From NCBI RefSeq assembly GCF_003171675.1, contig NZ_QFZQ01000004.1, forward strand, positions 1 to 64,000: a DNA stretch of 64,000 bases, given 5' to 3'. The notes beneath the pieces were generated by a model that was not told where the DNA came from, ran no database searches, and worked only from the letters and a program-made list of their open reading frames with translations. How positions within the stretch are numbered: the first letter of the stretch is position 1; every line of letters starts with the position of its first letter. This DNA comes from Reichenbachiella versicolor. GTDB taxonomy: Bacteria; Bacteroidota; Bacteroidia; Cytophagales; Cyclobacteriaceae. Below, piece by piece: positions 42,715-53,288 of this stretch. A program made the translations under genes and the position numbers.

Positions 42715-45700
42715 ATGATTGATAAAGTTAAATTGGGGATACTTTCTCTATTCCTCTTATTTTTTAATGTTTTTGCAAAAGCAGGAAATGGGGTTGAAAA
42801 GCCGACTCGGTATTCTATGTCTGATGGATTGTCTCATTATGGAGTTACATCTATTCTTGAGGATAAAAATGGCTATCTATGGATCGGTACTTATGATGGT
42901 ATAAATAGGTATGATGGTTATTCTTTTGATGTTTATAGAAACAATGGTCGAGATCAGATTTTAACGAGCAACAGGGTTCGTTCTTTATATCAAGATGATG
43001 AGGGAGATATTTGGATTGGAACTGATGAAGGGATAAGTATTTACCGAGACAATATTCAAAAGTTTGAAGTTGTTTACTCGAATATAGACTTTAAGGTTAG
43101 TGATTCAGGTCCAAAAGTAAGGCAGATTCGAAAATTTGGTCAATATGTGATTTGCGCCACAGAGTTGGAAGGCATATTGATTTTTAATGAGAAAACTGAG
43201 CAGTTAGTAGGAAGGTATATTCCAGCTTTTGAGGGTAAAGTCTTTTGGGTATTCGATGTTTTACCTCTAGATGATAATACAGTTCTGGTTTCTACGACTA
43301 ATGGGTTATACTCCTTTGACTTTGCCAAACAACAATTTGATAAAATTCTTAAGGAAGATATCAACTCTCATGCTCTAAGTTTATCTCGGTCAACTGATGG
43401 TAGAATATACTGTAGTCACCCTAATGGCATGGTTGTTTTTGATGTCATCAAAAGGGATGGAAGGTTCAAGTATGAGAACATTGTAGGTCGGTCATTTGAA
43501 GAGCAAATTAGCTTCAGCGCTATTGGTAAGGAAGGTGAAATATGGATAGGTACTAAATATAATGGAGTATTAATGTTTAAGAATGAAAATGAGCTTTTAA
43601 ACATTGAACCTAAGAGTAGGTGGGGATGCGAGCCTGTACAACAGAGATTGATGAAGGTTAGTTACATACTTCCCACATTGAGTAGTGGATGTTGGATAGG
43701 TACGTTTAACGAAGGTATATACAATATTAAATCCAAAACAACACCTTTTGGTTACTCTGGGGTACGGTTAAGTGAAACTGATCGCACTAAACAAATTCTT
43801 CATATTACATCAATAGATAGTACAAGCATAGCAATTGGGGTCTATTTTGGAAATTTGAGTGCTTTTGATATTGAAAAGGAAGAATTATCTTTTTTACCAG
43901 ATAGGGTAAGGGATAATAGATTTCGATTTAAGGGGGAGCTGTTAGTAAAAGATCAGCAGGGTAATTACTGGAAAGGTACTCCTTCAAATGGATTATTTTT
44001 ATTGAAACCAGACATGGAGATATGGAAGCCTATTCGTCACTCTGACTTTCCAAAGCTTGAATCTATTACAGTTCGTTCTGTAATAATTGATAGGTTCGGT
44101 TATACTTGGTTGGCTTCTATTGAGGGCTTGTATCGTTTCAAAACCGATGATCAGGGTAATATCCTTGAAATTGTAAATTTGAATGAAGTCTTGGGGTTAC
44201 AGTACCCAACAAATAGCGAAATTAAGACAATATTAGAAGACCCCAGACATGACTACGTATGGGTTGGTAGCAGGTTAAACGGGTTGTTTAGGTTGCCTTT
44301 AAAGAATGTTCTAGAAGTTTCGTTAGATGAGGTCCTTAATTTAAAACACAATAAAAATGATCCAACCTCTCTGCCTAATAACTTTATTAGTTCAATAGCT
44401 CGGCTGCCAAATGATGACTTATGGATAGGGATGGAGCAAGGCGGGGTATGCAAGGTGATCAACTTCGACTCTAGTCAGCCGACCTTAGTTAATATATCCG
44501 AAACTGATGGCCTGGATAATAATGTTGTTAAAGCTATTTTGTTTGATTCTAAGAATAATTTATGGATATCTACTAATAAGGGGCTTAATATGTTGAATAC
44601 TTCTACGATGGCTGTTAGAAGTTTCTCTGTAGAGGATGGTGTCAACGTATCACCTTTTGAATATGCAGCTGTTAAGCTGGATAATGGAGTGATGGTTTTT
44701 GGAGGAGGTAATGGAATATGTTATTTTAATCCAGCTGAAATCACGGATGATGTAGCAATACCTAAACTAATATTTGGAGATCTTAAGATTCATAATAAAG
44801 TCATAACAGTTAATGATACGATCAATGGTAGGCTGATACTTCAGTCGAAACTTGGAGTACAAAAAAAGCTAGTGTTTAATCATGATGAAAATGTAATCTC
44901 CATTGAGTTAATCTCTTTGCACTTTTCAAATTCGCAAGCTCACCATTTAAGATATAAGCTTTTTCCAATTAACAAAGAATGGATAGAAACAAGTTCAGAT
45001 TTTAGACAGGTAAACTTCAATGGACTTGTACCAGGTAAATACAAGTTAGAAGCTCAAGCTTCTAATTCAGCAGGGAAATGGGGAGAATCTAGAGTGGTGG
45101 AAATTATTATCAAGCCACCGTACTGGAAAACTACTATAGCTTATATCTTATATGTTTTGTTAGTACTGATTTCAGCAGGTGTAGTAATTTGGTTTTTACT
45201 CAGAATGAAATCCTTAAGCCACAAGCTAGAGATTGAGCATCTTGAAAGAGTAAGAGTAGATGAATTGAATACAGCCAGAATAGAGCTGTTCATGAATATT
45301 TCTCATGAATTCAGGACTCCGCTAACTCTAATTTCAGGTCCTCTTCAGGTTTTATTTAAAATGCTCAGTTCTAATAAAGATGTGGGGGAGCACTTGGAAC
45401 TAATTCAGCGTCAGTCGAAAAAGATGTTTCAGTTAGTAGAACAGGTTCATGAGTATCAGAAGGCGGAAGAAAATCATCTTAAACTACACATGTCCAGTTT
45501 TGATTTTACAGAGTTGATGATTGATGTAAAACAAGACTTTGATCACTTGGCGGATAAGTCAGGTAAGAGGTTGAAATTTAATGGAAACCCTAATCAGGTC
45601 TTTGTCATGGCTGATAAGCAGAAGGTGGAAATGATATTGAATAACCTGTTGAACAATGCTTTTAAATTCACAGAAAAAGGAGACACAATCACAGTGACTT

Positions 45701-46836
45701 ATGAGTCGAATGAGACAGGAGTGTCATTTAAAGTGCAGGATACAGGGAAGGGAATTGATGACAAGGATTTGCCTCATATTTTTGAGAGATTTTATAGATC
45801 ATGGAAAGAAAATACTTATGCTGTAGGTTCGGGTATAGGATTGGAGTTTTCAAAGAAGTTGGTTGAATTGCATTACGGTACCATATCAGTAGAGAGCGAG
45901 CTAGGGAAAGGCTCTATTTTTAGTGTGATGTTACCACTTCAAGTGACTAAAGAGGACGCTTTCAATGCAAAATATATAGCTGATATATTAGAGAGTGAAA
46001 ATGATTTTGAACAACAAAAAGTCAATAGTGATGTTCTTAGCCTTTCTGAAAATGTAATTGTCGATGAAGAACTTAATGAACTTAGTATCTTTTACGCAGA
46101 AGACAATTCGGATTTAAGGACGTTCGTAAGTGGTGTTTTGGACGATTACTTTAACGTGGTGTCATTCGCGAATGGTAAACAACTAATGGATGCTATGGAA
46201 GGTGAATGGCCAGATTTAATTATTAGTGATATCCTGATGCCTGAAATGAATGGTCTTGAAGTCTGTAGAGCTGTAAAAGCAGATGTTCGAACTAGTCATA
46301 TTCCTGTTTTACTTTTGACCTCTCGTTCATCTATAGATGACCGAGTAGCAGGTTTAGAATTGGGGGCTGATTCCTATATTACTAAACCTTTTGAGATGAA
46401 ACATCTATTTGCGAGCGCTCAAATGCTGTTAAAGAATCGACAACAGCTTCGTGATCGGTTTAGAATAGATGTTCCCATTGAGCTAGAAAAGAAGACTAAC
46501 AATCAGAACGACAAAGTTTTCATTAAAAAGCTTTATGATTTGATGGAAGAGCACCTAGATAATGAAGATCTTGATTTGAATATTTTTATTAAAGAGTTAC
46601 ATTTTAATAGAACGCATTTCTATCAAAAGGTGAAAGCGCTTACAAATCATACGCCTTATGAATTGTTGAAACATTACAGGTTAAACAAAGCAGCCGAACT
46701 GTTAGTTCAAGAAGGGCTATCAGTGTCAGAAGTCTACATCCGAACAGGGTTTAAGTCTCGAACTCATTTTAGTCGTATGTTCAAATCCCACTATGGAGTC
46801 TCCCCGGGTAAGTATGGGAGTGAAGGTGTCAATTAA
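42715..46836 (+). CDS. Hybrid two-component regulator (HTCS)
   Basis: This 1373-residue protein has, in order: a signal peptide (1-24); a periplasmic sensor of two beta-propellers built from Reg_prop repeats (many W-I-G-T / L-W-I-S motifs, about 30-690); a Y_Y_Y domain (about 735-800); one membrane segment (about 808-830); a histidine kinase with His864 in S-H-E-F-R-T-P and an ATPase domain (G-K-G-I-D-D, G-S-G-I-G-L-E); a receiver with Asp1172 (I-S-D-I-L-M-P-E); and an AraC-type DNA-binding domain (about 1265-1370). It should sense an oligosaccharide in the periplasm and induce the PUL behind it. The ATG at 42715 is preferred to the TTG one codon earlier. Confidence 0.95.
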   Translation: MIDKVKLGILSLFLLFFNVFAKAGNGVEKPTRYSMSDGLSHYGVTSILEDKNGYLWIGTYDGINRYDGYSFDVYRNNGRDQILTSNRVRSLYQDDEGDIWIGTDEGISIYRDNIQKFEVVYSNIDFKVSDSGPKVRQIRKFGQYVICATELEGILIFNEKTEQLVGRYIPAFEGKVFWVFDVLPLDDNTVLVSTTNGLYSFDFAKQQFDKILKEDINSHALSLSRSTDGRIYCSHPNGMVVFDVIKRDGRFKYENIVGRSFEEQISFSAIGKEGEIWIGTKYNGVLMFKNENELLNIEPKSRWGCEPVQQRLMKVSYILPTLSSGCWIGTFNEGIYNIKSKTTPFGYSGVRLSETDRTKQILHITSIDSTSIAIGVYFGNLSAFDIEKEELSFLPDRVRDNRFRFKGELLVKDQQGNYWKGTPSNGLFLLKPDMEIWKPIRHSDFPKLESITVRSVIIDRFGYTWLASIEGLYRFKTDDQGNILEIVNLNEVLGLQYPTNSEIKTILEDPRHDYVWVGSRLNGLFRLPLKNVLEVSLDEVLNLKHNKNDPTSLPNNFISSIARLPNDDLWIGMEQGGVCKVINFDSSQPTLVNISETDGLDNNVVKAILFDSKNNLWISTNKGLNMLNTSTMAVRSFSVEDGVNVSPFEYAAVKLDNGVMVFGGGNGICYFNPAEITDDVAIPKLIFGDLKIHNKVITVNDTINGRLILQSKLGVQKKLVFNHDENVISIELISLHFSNSQAHHLRYKLFPINKEWIETSSDFRQVNFNGLVPGKYKLEAQASNSAGKWGESRVVEIIIKPPYWKTTIAYILYVLLVLISAGVVIWFLLRMKSLSHKLEIEHLERVRVDELNTARIELFMNISHEFRTPLTLISGPLQVLFKMLSSNKDVGEHLELIQRQSKKMFQLVEQVHEYQKAEENHLKLHMSSFDFTELMIDVKQDFDHLADKSGKRLKFNGNPNQVFVMADKQKVEMILNNLLNNAFKFTEKGDTITVTYESNETGVSFKVQDTGKGIDDKDLPHIFERFYRSWKENTYAVGSGIGLEFSKKLVELHYGTISVESELGKGSIFSVMLPLQVTKEDAFNAKYIADILESENDFEQQKVNSDVLSLSENVIVDEELNELSIFYAEDNSDLRTFVSGVLDDYFNVVSFANGKQLMDAMEGEWPDLIISDILMPEMNGLEVCRAVKADVRTSHIPVLLLTSRSSIDDRVAGLELGADSYITKPFEMKHLFASAQMLLKNRQQLRDRFRIDVPIELEKKTNNQNDKVFIKKLYDLMEEHLDNEDLDLNIFIKELHFNRTHFYQKVKALTNHTPYELLKHYRLNKAAELLVQEGLSVSEVYIRTGFKSRTHFSRMFKSHYGVSPGKYGSEGVN

Positions 46837-46927
46837 TGGATTCCTGAATACGGTACTTCTACTCACAGATACACCACATCTTTCTAGTCAATGTACTTTT
46901 GATTTATTTAGAAATATCACTTTGATT

Positions 46928-49270
46928 ATGATAAATAGATTGAAAAGGGTGTTGGTAATCGTAGCAGTACTCGTTGTGACTCCATATTTACTCTATGCAG
47001 GAAAGAAAGTCAACTTCAATAAAGGGTGGAAGTTTATAAAAGAAACGATAGCACATTCTTCAAGTGATGTAACATCAGCATCCTTTAATGATGAAAGTTG
47101 GGAGAGTGTAAGTCTTCCTCATACTGCTAATGTAGAGTCCCTTAATGCTGCTGATGCATGGCAAGGGATATGCTGGTATAGAAAATCATTCAAGATTGCT
47201 CCAGATCAATTAGGTAAAAGTATTTATCTGGAATTAGAGGCAGCAATGAATTTTTCTCAAATATGGCTCAACGGGAAGTTGGTTAAAGAGCATCAAGGAG
47301 GTTATTTGCCAGTAGTAGTGGATATGTCTAAGGATTTACGGGAAGAAAATATACTAGTAGTCAGATTAGATAATAATGACAATGAGATTACCGGACCAAA
47401 ACCTCTGAAGATTCTTGATTTTAATACTTTCGGAGGTTTGTATCGAAATGCGTGGCTTTATTTTAATAATCCTGTACATGTATCTAATCCCATACTTGCT
47501 AATAAAGTGGCTGGAGGAGGTGTTTTCGTTACATATCCAAAAGTGTCGGAAAAAAGAGCAATAGTTAAAGTTCAAACTAACGTTGTCAATAAAGGCATCA
47601 AGCCCGTTCATACTTCAGTGACTCAGCAGTTGTTGAAAGACGGGATCGTAGTAGCGGAGCATAAAGTTGAAGCTATTGAAATACCTAAGAACCAAGATCG
47701 GGATTTTACTCAGGAATTAAGTGTCGTGAATCCGGCGCTCTGGTCAATGAGCACACCTAATTTGTATCAGTTGATTACTACTTTAAGAGGAAGGGAAGGA
47801 GAAGTATTAGATATACAGAATACTCAAATTGGTATTAGAAGTATTGCTTTTAGAGATAATAAGTTTTATCTCAATGGTGAGCAAGTATATATGCGAGGAG
47901 TAAATAGACATCAAGAATATCCATATATTGGATATGCATTGTCTGATAATGCTCAAATCAGAGATGCCGTTAAAATAAAGGAGGCAGGTTTTGAATGTGT
48001 TAGACTTTCTCATTACCCACATTCTCCTTCGTTTATGAGAGCCTGTGATTCACTAGGTTTGATGGTTTTTGACGCCATTTTAGGATGGCAGTATTATCAA
48101 GAAACAGAAGCGTTTAGAAACCAAATTTTCCAAACTTCGAGGGATTTAATTCGTCGGGATAGGAATCATGCGTGTGTATTGGCGTGGGAGTTGTCTCTTA
48201 ATGAAACCAAAATGCCCTTAGAGTTTAGAGAAAAATTAAACATCATAGCTCATGAAGAGTATCCCAATAATCAGTGTTTTAGTGCTGGATGGATGGAAGA
48301 AGGATACGATATTTTCCTACAAGCACGACAGCATAGAATAATGCATCATCAACCAGAGAAGCATACCAAACCATATTTTGTTTCAGAGTACGGTGACTGG
48401 GAGTATTATTCAAGTAATGCAGGGTTGAATCAACATTCATATGATAAGAAACTTCGATATGAACTGAGCAGTAGACAAGCTAGAAAGTATGGAGAGTCCA
48501 GGCTGTTGCAGCAAGCTACAAATATCCAAGAAGCATATAATGACAACCTAGGAAATACACCAGCATTTGGAGATGGTTATTGGGTGATGTATGATTATAC
48601 TAGAGGATATTATGATCAATTAGAAGAGTCTGGGGTGATGGATATTTTTAGACTTCCCAAATGGTCATATTATTTTTATAAAAGTCAAAAATCAGCTTTA
48701 GCAGGACAGAAAGCTATGGTTAAAATAGCAAGTTATTGGAATGAAAGTTCTCCATTGAATATAAGAGTATTCAGTAATTGTGATGAAGTAGCTCTGTATT
48801 TAAATGATAAGTTGATCGCTCGAAACGCTCCTAGCCAAGATAGTATTTCGAGTCACTTACAGCATGCTCCATTCATTTTTAACATCGATAAATTTACTAA
48901 AGGTGAAATAAAAGCTGTTGGTTATATTAATAATCATCCAGTGGCCATTGATCACGTAAATACCCCTGAAGAGGTAGATCACTTTGAAATTATTATTGAT
49001 GAGAGTGGGGTCAAGCCAGCCGCAGGTCAAAATGATGTGATTTTTGCATATATCAGAGCTGTTGATCAATACGGTGTTTTAGTACCAAATTATAATCATC
49101 AACTTTCGGTAAGTTCTTCGAGTAATATTAAGATTATTAATGCAGATGATTTAAGAGCCGAAGCTGGAATAGCTACAGCAGTATTAGTGGTAGGTGAAAA
49201 GGAAGGAACTGTTAAGTTAAAAGCATACAACGAAGGAATCAAAGGTCAATTGGTCTTTTCGATAAGGTAG
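46928..49270 (+). CDS. GH2 beta-galactosidase-like enzyme
   Basis: This protein of 780 residues has a signal peptide (about 1-23). Family-2 structure is seen: a sugar-binding jelly roll (about 30-190), an immunoglobulin-like domain, a barrel at about 300-590, and extra C-terminal sandwich domains. The acid/base is Glu426 in L-S-L-N-E-T and the nucleophile Glu487 in V-S-E-Y-G-D. R-L-S-H-Y-P-H lies at the start of the barrel. The ATG at 46928 begins the signal; an in-frame start at 46793 would overlap the HTCS gene. Substrate is probably a terminal beta-galactoside, from its neighbours. Confidence 0.88.
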   Translation: MINRLKRVLVIVAVLVVTPYLLYAGKKVNFNKGWKFIKETIAHSSSDVTSASFNDESWESVSLPHTANVESLNAADAWQGICWYRKSFKIAPDQLGKSIYLELEAAMNFSQIWLNGKLVKEHQGGYLPVVVDMSKDLREENILVVRLDNNDNEITGPKPLKILDFNTFGGLYRNAWLYFNNPVHVSNPILANKVAGGGVFVTYPKVSEKRAIVKVQTNVVNKGIKPVHTSVTQQLLKDGIVVAEHKVEAIEIPKNQDRDFTQELSVVNPALWSMSTPNLYQLITTLRGREGEVLDIQNTQIGIRSIAFRDNKFYLNGEQVYMRGVNRHQEYPYIGYALSDNAQIRDAVKIKEAGFECVRLSHYPHSPSFMRACDSLGLMVFDAILGWQYYQETEAFRNQIFQTSRDLIRRDRNHACVLAWELSLNETKMPLEFREKLNIIAHEEYPNNQCFSAGWMEEGYDIFLQARQHRIMHHQPEKHTKPYFVSEYGDWEYYSSNAGLNQHSYDKKLRYELSSRQARKYGESRLLQQATNIQEAYNDNLGNTPAFGDGYWVMYDYTRGYYDQLEESGVMDIFRLPKWSYYFYKSQKSALAGQKAMVKIASYWNESSPLNIRVFSNCDEVALYLNDKLIARNAPSQDSISSHLQHAPFIFNIDKFTKGEIKAVGYINNHPVAIDHVNTPEEVDHFEIIIDESGVKPAAGQNDVIFAYIRAVDQYGVLVPNYNHQLSVSSSSNIKIINADDLRAEAGIATAVLVVGEKEGTVKLKAYNEGIKGQLVFSIR

Positions 49271-50169
49271 TATGTTATTTGTACATTTTTTCTAGAACTA
49301 TTGTACACTTTTTTCAAGTGGAACTAAGATCACTTTAGTGACGATTGTGTGAAATTTATTGGATTAATAGAAACTGTTTTAAACTCCTTAGAGGTAGTAT
49401 TTAGACAAGTCATAACATATATGATTCGTTGAATTGAATTTAGGTAAGCTTATTTCATTTCTGAATTTGATACAATTACACTTTAGTAAAGTTTCGAACT
49501 TGAAATTGAAGTGCCTCACGCTTTTTTAGAGTGTATCTGTACTTGTTTATATGGTGTTATTTATTTCTTTTAATCAGGTTACTATAAAGTGTTAGGAGGC
49601 ATAAAAAGAAGGCCCAGTTTCATAAGGTAGGTGATTGTAAATTCATATCTATTTGAGGGTAAATGCCCTTTAAATAGTTTTTTAGTGATTATTTTCTGCT
49701 TGTGGCTTAAGGTCATGAGGTGAGATAAGAATTGGTGTTTTGTAAATTTCTTAGATGTTGATTTCTGTATAGGGTAAAATGTTATTTATATAATTTGTTT
49801 TCGTATAAACAATGTTGTGTCGTCCAATTACCAATCGATAATATGCTGGAGATTTCTAAAAACATCATTTTATGTATGTGGAAATGAATAATTTGAATTG
49901 AGAGATACATTATAAGTATTTACAGGCTCGCAGGAAATTCAGTGTCTGAGCACTTTTACACACTAGTATTGATCATAATCTATCAATCAATACTGACAAT
50001 AATATACAAAATCAAAAGGCTATTTGAAAATTAGATACAGCTAGCTGGTCAGCAAAGAAATGTGCTATGCTTTTCTATTGTTAATAGTGAGGTGATATAA
50101 GAAAGAAGCCGTACCCCAAAGAGTATTGTGAAATAACTATTACTAGAAAACTGATTAAAAATTAAATGA
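49271..50169. other. Long PUL control region upstream of susC
   Basis: About 900 nt without a supported gene. TGTACA occurs at 49280 and 49302, each followed by a C/T-rich T-run (22-bp offset), just after the GH2 stop. An inverted repeat at 49965-49994 is described separately. The rest is AT-rich without clear structure. Confidence 0.5.
49965..49994. promoter_or_regulatory. Inverted repeat upstream of susC, possible HTCS site
   Basis: AGTATTGAT and ATCAATACT form a perfect 9-bp inverted repeat with a 12-nt spacer. It stands about 175 nt before the susC start, a suitable place for the AraC-type domain of the HTCS. Binding is inferred from place only. Confidence 0.35.
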
Positions 50170-53100
50170 ATGAAGAAAAATTATGAAGAGATGAGCTTTG
50201 AACTAAATGACAGCTATCGAGCTCTTTTGATTATGTTCATCGCATTATTAATATCTTTTTCGACGTATGCTCAAGATACTGTGAAAGGTATAGTGACAAG
50301 TTCGGATGACGGATATGGGCTGCCGGGAGTAAGTGTAAGAATTAAGGGGTCATCAACGGGAGCTATAACAGATATTGATGGAAAATATTCATTAAAAGCC
50401 AACAGTGCAGATGTACTGGTTTTTACTTTCATAGGTATGAAATTAGTTGAGAGACCAGTAGATGCTTCTGTCATTGATGTTGTCTTGGATCCTGATACCA
50501 AGATGCTAGAAGAGGTGGTTAAGATTGGATATGGTGAACAAAAGAAAAAAGAGGTTACTGGAGCAGTAGCTAGCGTCAAATCTGAAGATATTACGCGTGT
50601 AGTGACTTCCGATCTAGGTAGTGCTATTCAAGGTCAAATCGCTGGAGTAAATGTGACAGCTTCTGGGGCACCTGGAGAAAATTCTCAAATTTTGATTAGA
50701 GGTATTTCTTCGCTTCAAGGTAATAATACTCCATTATATGTTGTGGATGGAGTACCTCAAAATGGAGACCCTGGTCTTTCTCCCAATGAGATAGAATCAA
50801 TAGATGTTCTAAAGGATGCAGCTTCGGCAGCAATATATGGTACAAGAGGTTCTGCAGGTGTGATATTAATCACAACTAAGCAAGGAGAAGAAGGTAGCAT
50901 GAGAATAAGTGTGAATGGTAGCTATGGCGTGCAAAAAATCACTTCAGGTGTGCCACTTCTTAATGCTCAAGAACAATCCTATGTGGATTTAGTATCACAA
51001 AGAGAAGAGGCGGGATCTACTGATAATCAAATAACTTTAGATTTAAGAAGATCTCCAAAAGGTTTTACAAACGACACTAAGTTAGAAGATCTGATTATCG
51101 TAGATCATGCTTCGGTACAGGATTACAATGCCAATATATCTGGAGGAAAAGGAGATGTTGTATACAATGTTACCTTAGGTTATTTCAATAAGGAAGGTTC
51201 AATTATAAATTCTGAATTTGAGAGATTTAACTCAAGGATAAACACGACATATAAGACAAAGAAGTGGAGGGTTAATGCTAATTTGGGTATTACACTAGAA
51301 AATCAGTTGAGTGCTCCGGGCGGAGTGATTGGACAGACAATTAGATATAAACCAACTAATGACGCGCCTGACAGTGATAATATTACAGTACCAGGGACAG
51401 GGGGGATAACTCGTCAAAACTGGGTGCTAGAAAGTATTAGTAACACTGATGAAAATAAAAGAGTCAAAACCTATATGAATTATAATGTAGATTATAGCAT
51501 CATAGATAACTTGACACTATCATCAAGGCTGGGTTTAAGCACTACTAATCAATATAGACTTAGGTTTGACCCCTATCAAGAATTTGTGAATGCATTTGAT
51601 GGAGAAGTGTTAAGTGATAGAAATAGAGATAGCGGAATCACAAATGATGCAATAAACTTTTTCTCCTATACTTGGGATGCTCGTTTGAACTATACTAAAA
51701 GAGTAAACCAGCATAAGTTCAATGCCATTGCAGTTTACAGTGTTGAACAATTTGAACAAGATGCTTTTCAGGCTAATAAAACAGGCGTAGCTAACAACAA
51801 TATAAAAGCCATTAGTCAGGCAGTAGGAAACCCTGAAGTTACACAACCAGTTTTGGCTTATGTTAATAAGCTAACCGGTTTGTTAGGTAGGTTACAATAC
51901 GATTATGACAGTAAGTATATACTCAGTGCTAGTGTAAGACGAGACGGGTCATCAAGGTTTGCATCGGGCAATAGATTTGGAGTTTTTCCATCATTGTCGG
52001 TAGGTTGGAATGTGTCAGAGGAAGGGTTTTGGAATACGCTGAGTAGTACAGTTAATAACTTCAAGCTGCGAGCTTCATATGGAACCACAGGTAATCAGCG
52101 TATTCCTGATTATTCATATTCAGCAGGGATAGTTACAGGCTACGATTATCTATTTGGTTCAGCAGGAAGTCAGACAGTTGCTTTAGGTTCCACACAAGCA
52201 GAATATGCTAATGGAGAGGTAAAATGGGAGACTACAGTGCAAAAGAACATTGGTGCTGATTTGGGCTTTTTTGCTAATAAGCTGAGTTTGAATGCTGACT
52301 TCTATATTTCCGACAAAGAGGATATGTTATTCCCATACACACTACCTGGTACTGTAGGTACTGGTCGCGTAGGTGCAGGAAATGGTTTGAGAAGAACTGT
52401 TTGGCTAAACGTAGGGGATATGGAAAATAGAGGGATGGAGTTAGCTCTTAGTTATCGAGATAATTTTGGAGGGGTTAAGTTTAGTACTAATGCCACATTT
52501 ACTACTAATAGAAACAAAGTAAAAAAAGTCGAACAGCTAGGAAGTAGGGTGCCAATGAATGATGGTGTGCTAATACCAGGTACATTTAGTGCAGTTTCTC
52601 AGGTTACCTATTTAGTACCAGGATATGAAGCCGGAGCATTTATGATATTTGAGACTGATGGCATCATCGATACCGATGAGAAATTAGCAGAGTATAAAAA
52701 GATCAACGTAAACGCTAAAAAAGGAGATTTGATATACGTGGATCAGAATGGAGATTATGTCATAGATGAAGATGATCGTGTATATAAGGGAAGTGGACTA
52801 CCAGATTATGAGATAGGCTTCAATTTTAATTTAGAATACAAAGGTTTTGACTTTTTCATGCAATGGTATGCATCTGTTGGACACGAGATAATGAATGGAG
52901 CTAAAGCCAACGCATATGGATATGGAAGGCATAAAGATTTAGTGTCAATGTATTCATTAGGCAACCAAACATCTACAGTTCCTACCTATCGTCAACAAGG
53001 AGATAAGCATCCAAACTATGCAGGAGACACTGATTTGTGGTTGGAAGATGGATCTTATTTGAGATTGAGAACGGTGACATTAGGATATACGCTTCCTAAT

Positions 53101-53286
53101 CGAATCACAGACAAAGTAGGTGTCAAGAAGACGCGATTATATGTGTCAGCTCAAAATCCAATAACAATTACTAAATATGAGGGGTATGACCCCGAAATAG
53201 GCGGGGGAATTAGCACCAGAGGGTTGGATAGAGGTAACTATCCCGTTACAGCACTTTATTTAGTCGGTTTACAACTCAACCTTTAA
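50170..53286 (+). CDS. SusC-like TonB-dependent transporter, second PUL
   Basis: This 1038-residue protein has a signal peptide (hydrophobic core about 17-32, cleavage near T-Y-A-Q), a carboxypeptidase-like domain at about 37-110, a plug at about 115-235 (I-L-I-R-G-I-S, Y-V-V-D-G-V-P) and a C-terminal barrel. It takes up the oligosaccharide of the second PUL. susD begins 2 nt after its stop. Confidence 0.95.
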   Translation: MKKNYEEMSFELNDSYRALLIMFIALLISFSTYAQDTVKGIVTSSDDGYGLPGVSVRIKGSSTGAITDIDGKYSLKANSADVLVFTFIGMKLVERPVDASVIDVVLDPDTKMLEEVVKIGYGEQKKKEVTGAVASVKSEDITRVVTSDLGSAIQGQIAGVNVTASGAPGENSQILIRGISSLQGNNTPLYVVDGVPQNGDPGLSPNEIESIDVLKDAASAAIYGTRGSAGVILITTKQGEEGSMRISVNGSYGVQKITSGVPLLNAQEQSYVDLVSQREEAGSTDNQITLDLRRSPKGFTNDTKLEDLIIVDHASVQDYNANISGGKGDVVYNVTLGYFNKEGSIINSEFERFNSRINTTYKTKKWRVNANLGITLENQLSAPGGVIGQTIRYKPTNDAPDSDNITVPGTGGITRQNWVLESISNTDENKRVKTYMNYNVDYSIIDNLTLSSRLGLSTTNQYRLRFDPYQEFVNAFDGEVLSDRNRDSGITNDAINFFSYTWDARLNYTKRVNQHKFNAIAVYSVEQFEQDAFQANKTGVANNNIKAISQAVGNPEVTQPVLAYVNKLTGLLGRLQYDYDSKYILSASVRRDGSSRFASGNRFGVFPSLSVGWNVSEEGFWNTLSSTVNNFKLRASYGTTGNQRIPDYSYSAGIVTGYDYLFGSAGSQTVALGSTQAEYANGEVKWETTVQKNIGADLGFFANKLSLNADFYISDKEDMLFPYTLPGTVGTGRVGAGNGLRRTVWLNVGDMENRGMELALSYRDNFGGVKFSTNATFTTNRNKVKKVEQLGSRVPMNDGVLIPGTFSAVSQVTYLVPGYEAGAFMIFETDGIIDTDEKLAEYKKINVNAKKGDLIYVDQNGDYVIDEDDRVYKGSGLPDYEIGFNFNLEYKGFDFFMQWYASVGHEIMNGAKANAYGYGRHKDLVSMYSLGNQTSTVPTYRQQGDKHPNYAGDTDLWLEDGSYLRLRTVTLGYTLPNRITDKVGVKKTRLYVSAQNPITITKYEGYDPEIGGGISTRGLDRGNYPVTALYLVGLQLNL

Positions 53287-53288
53287 TC

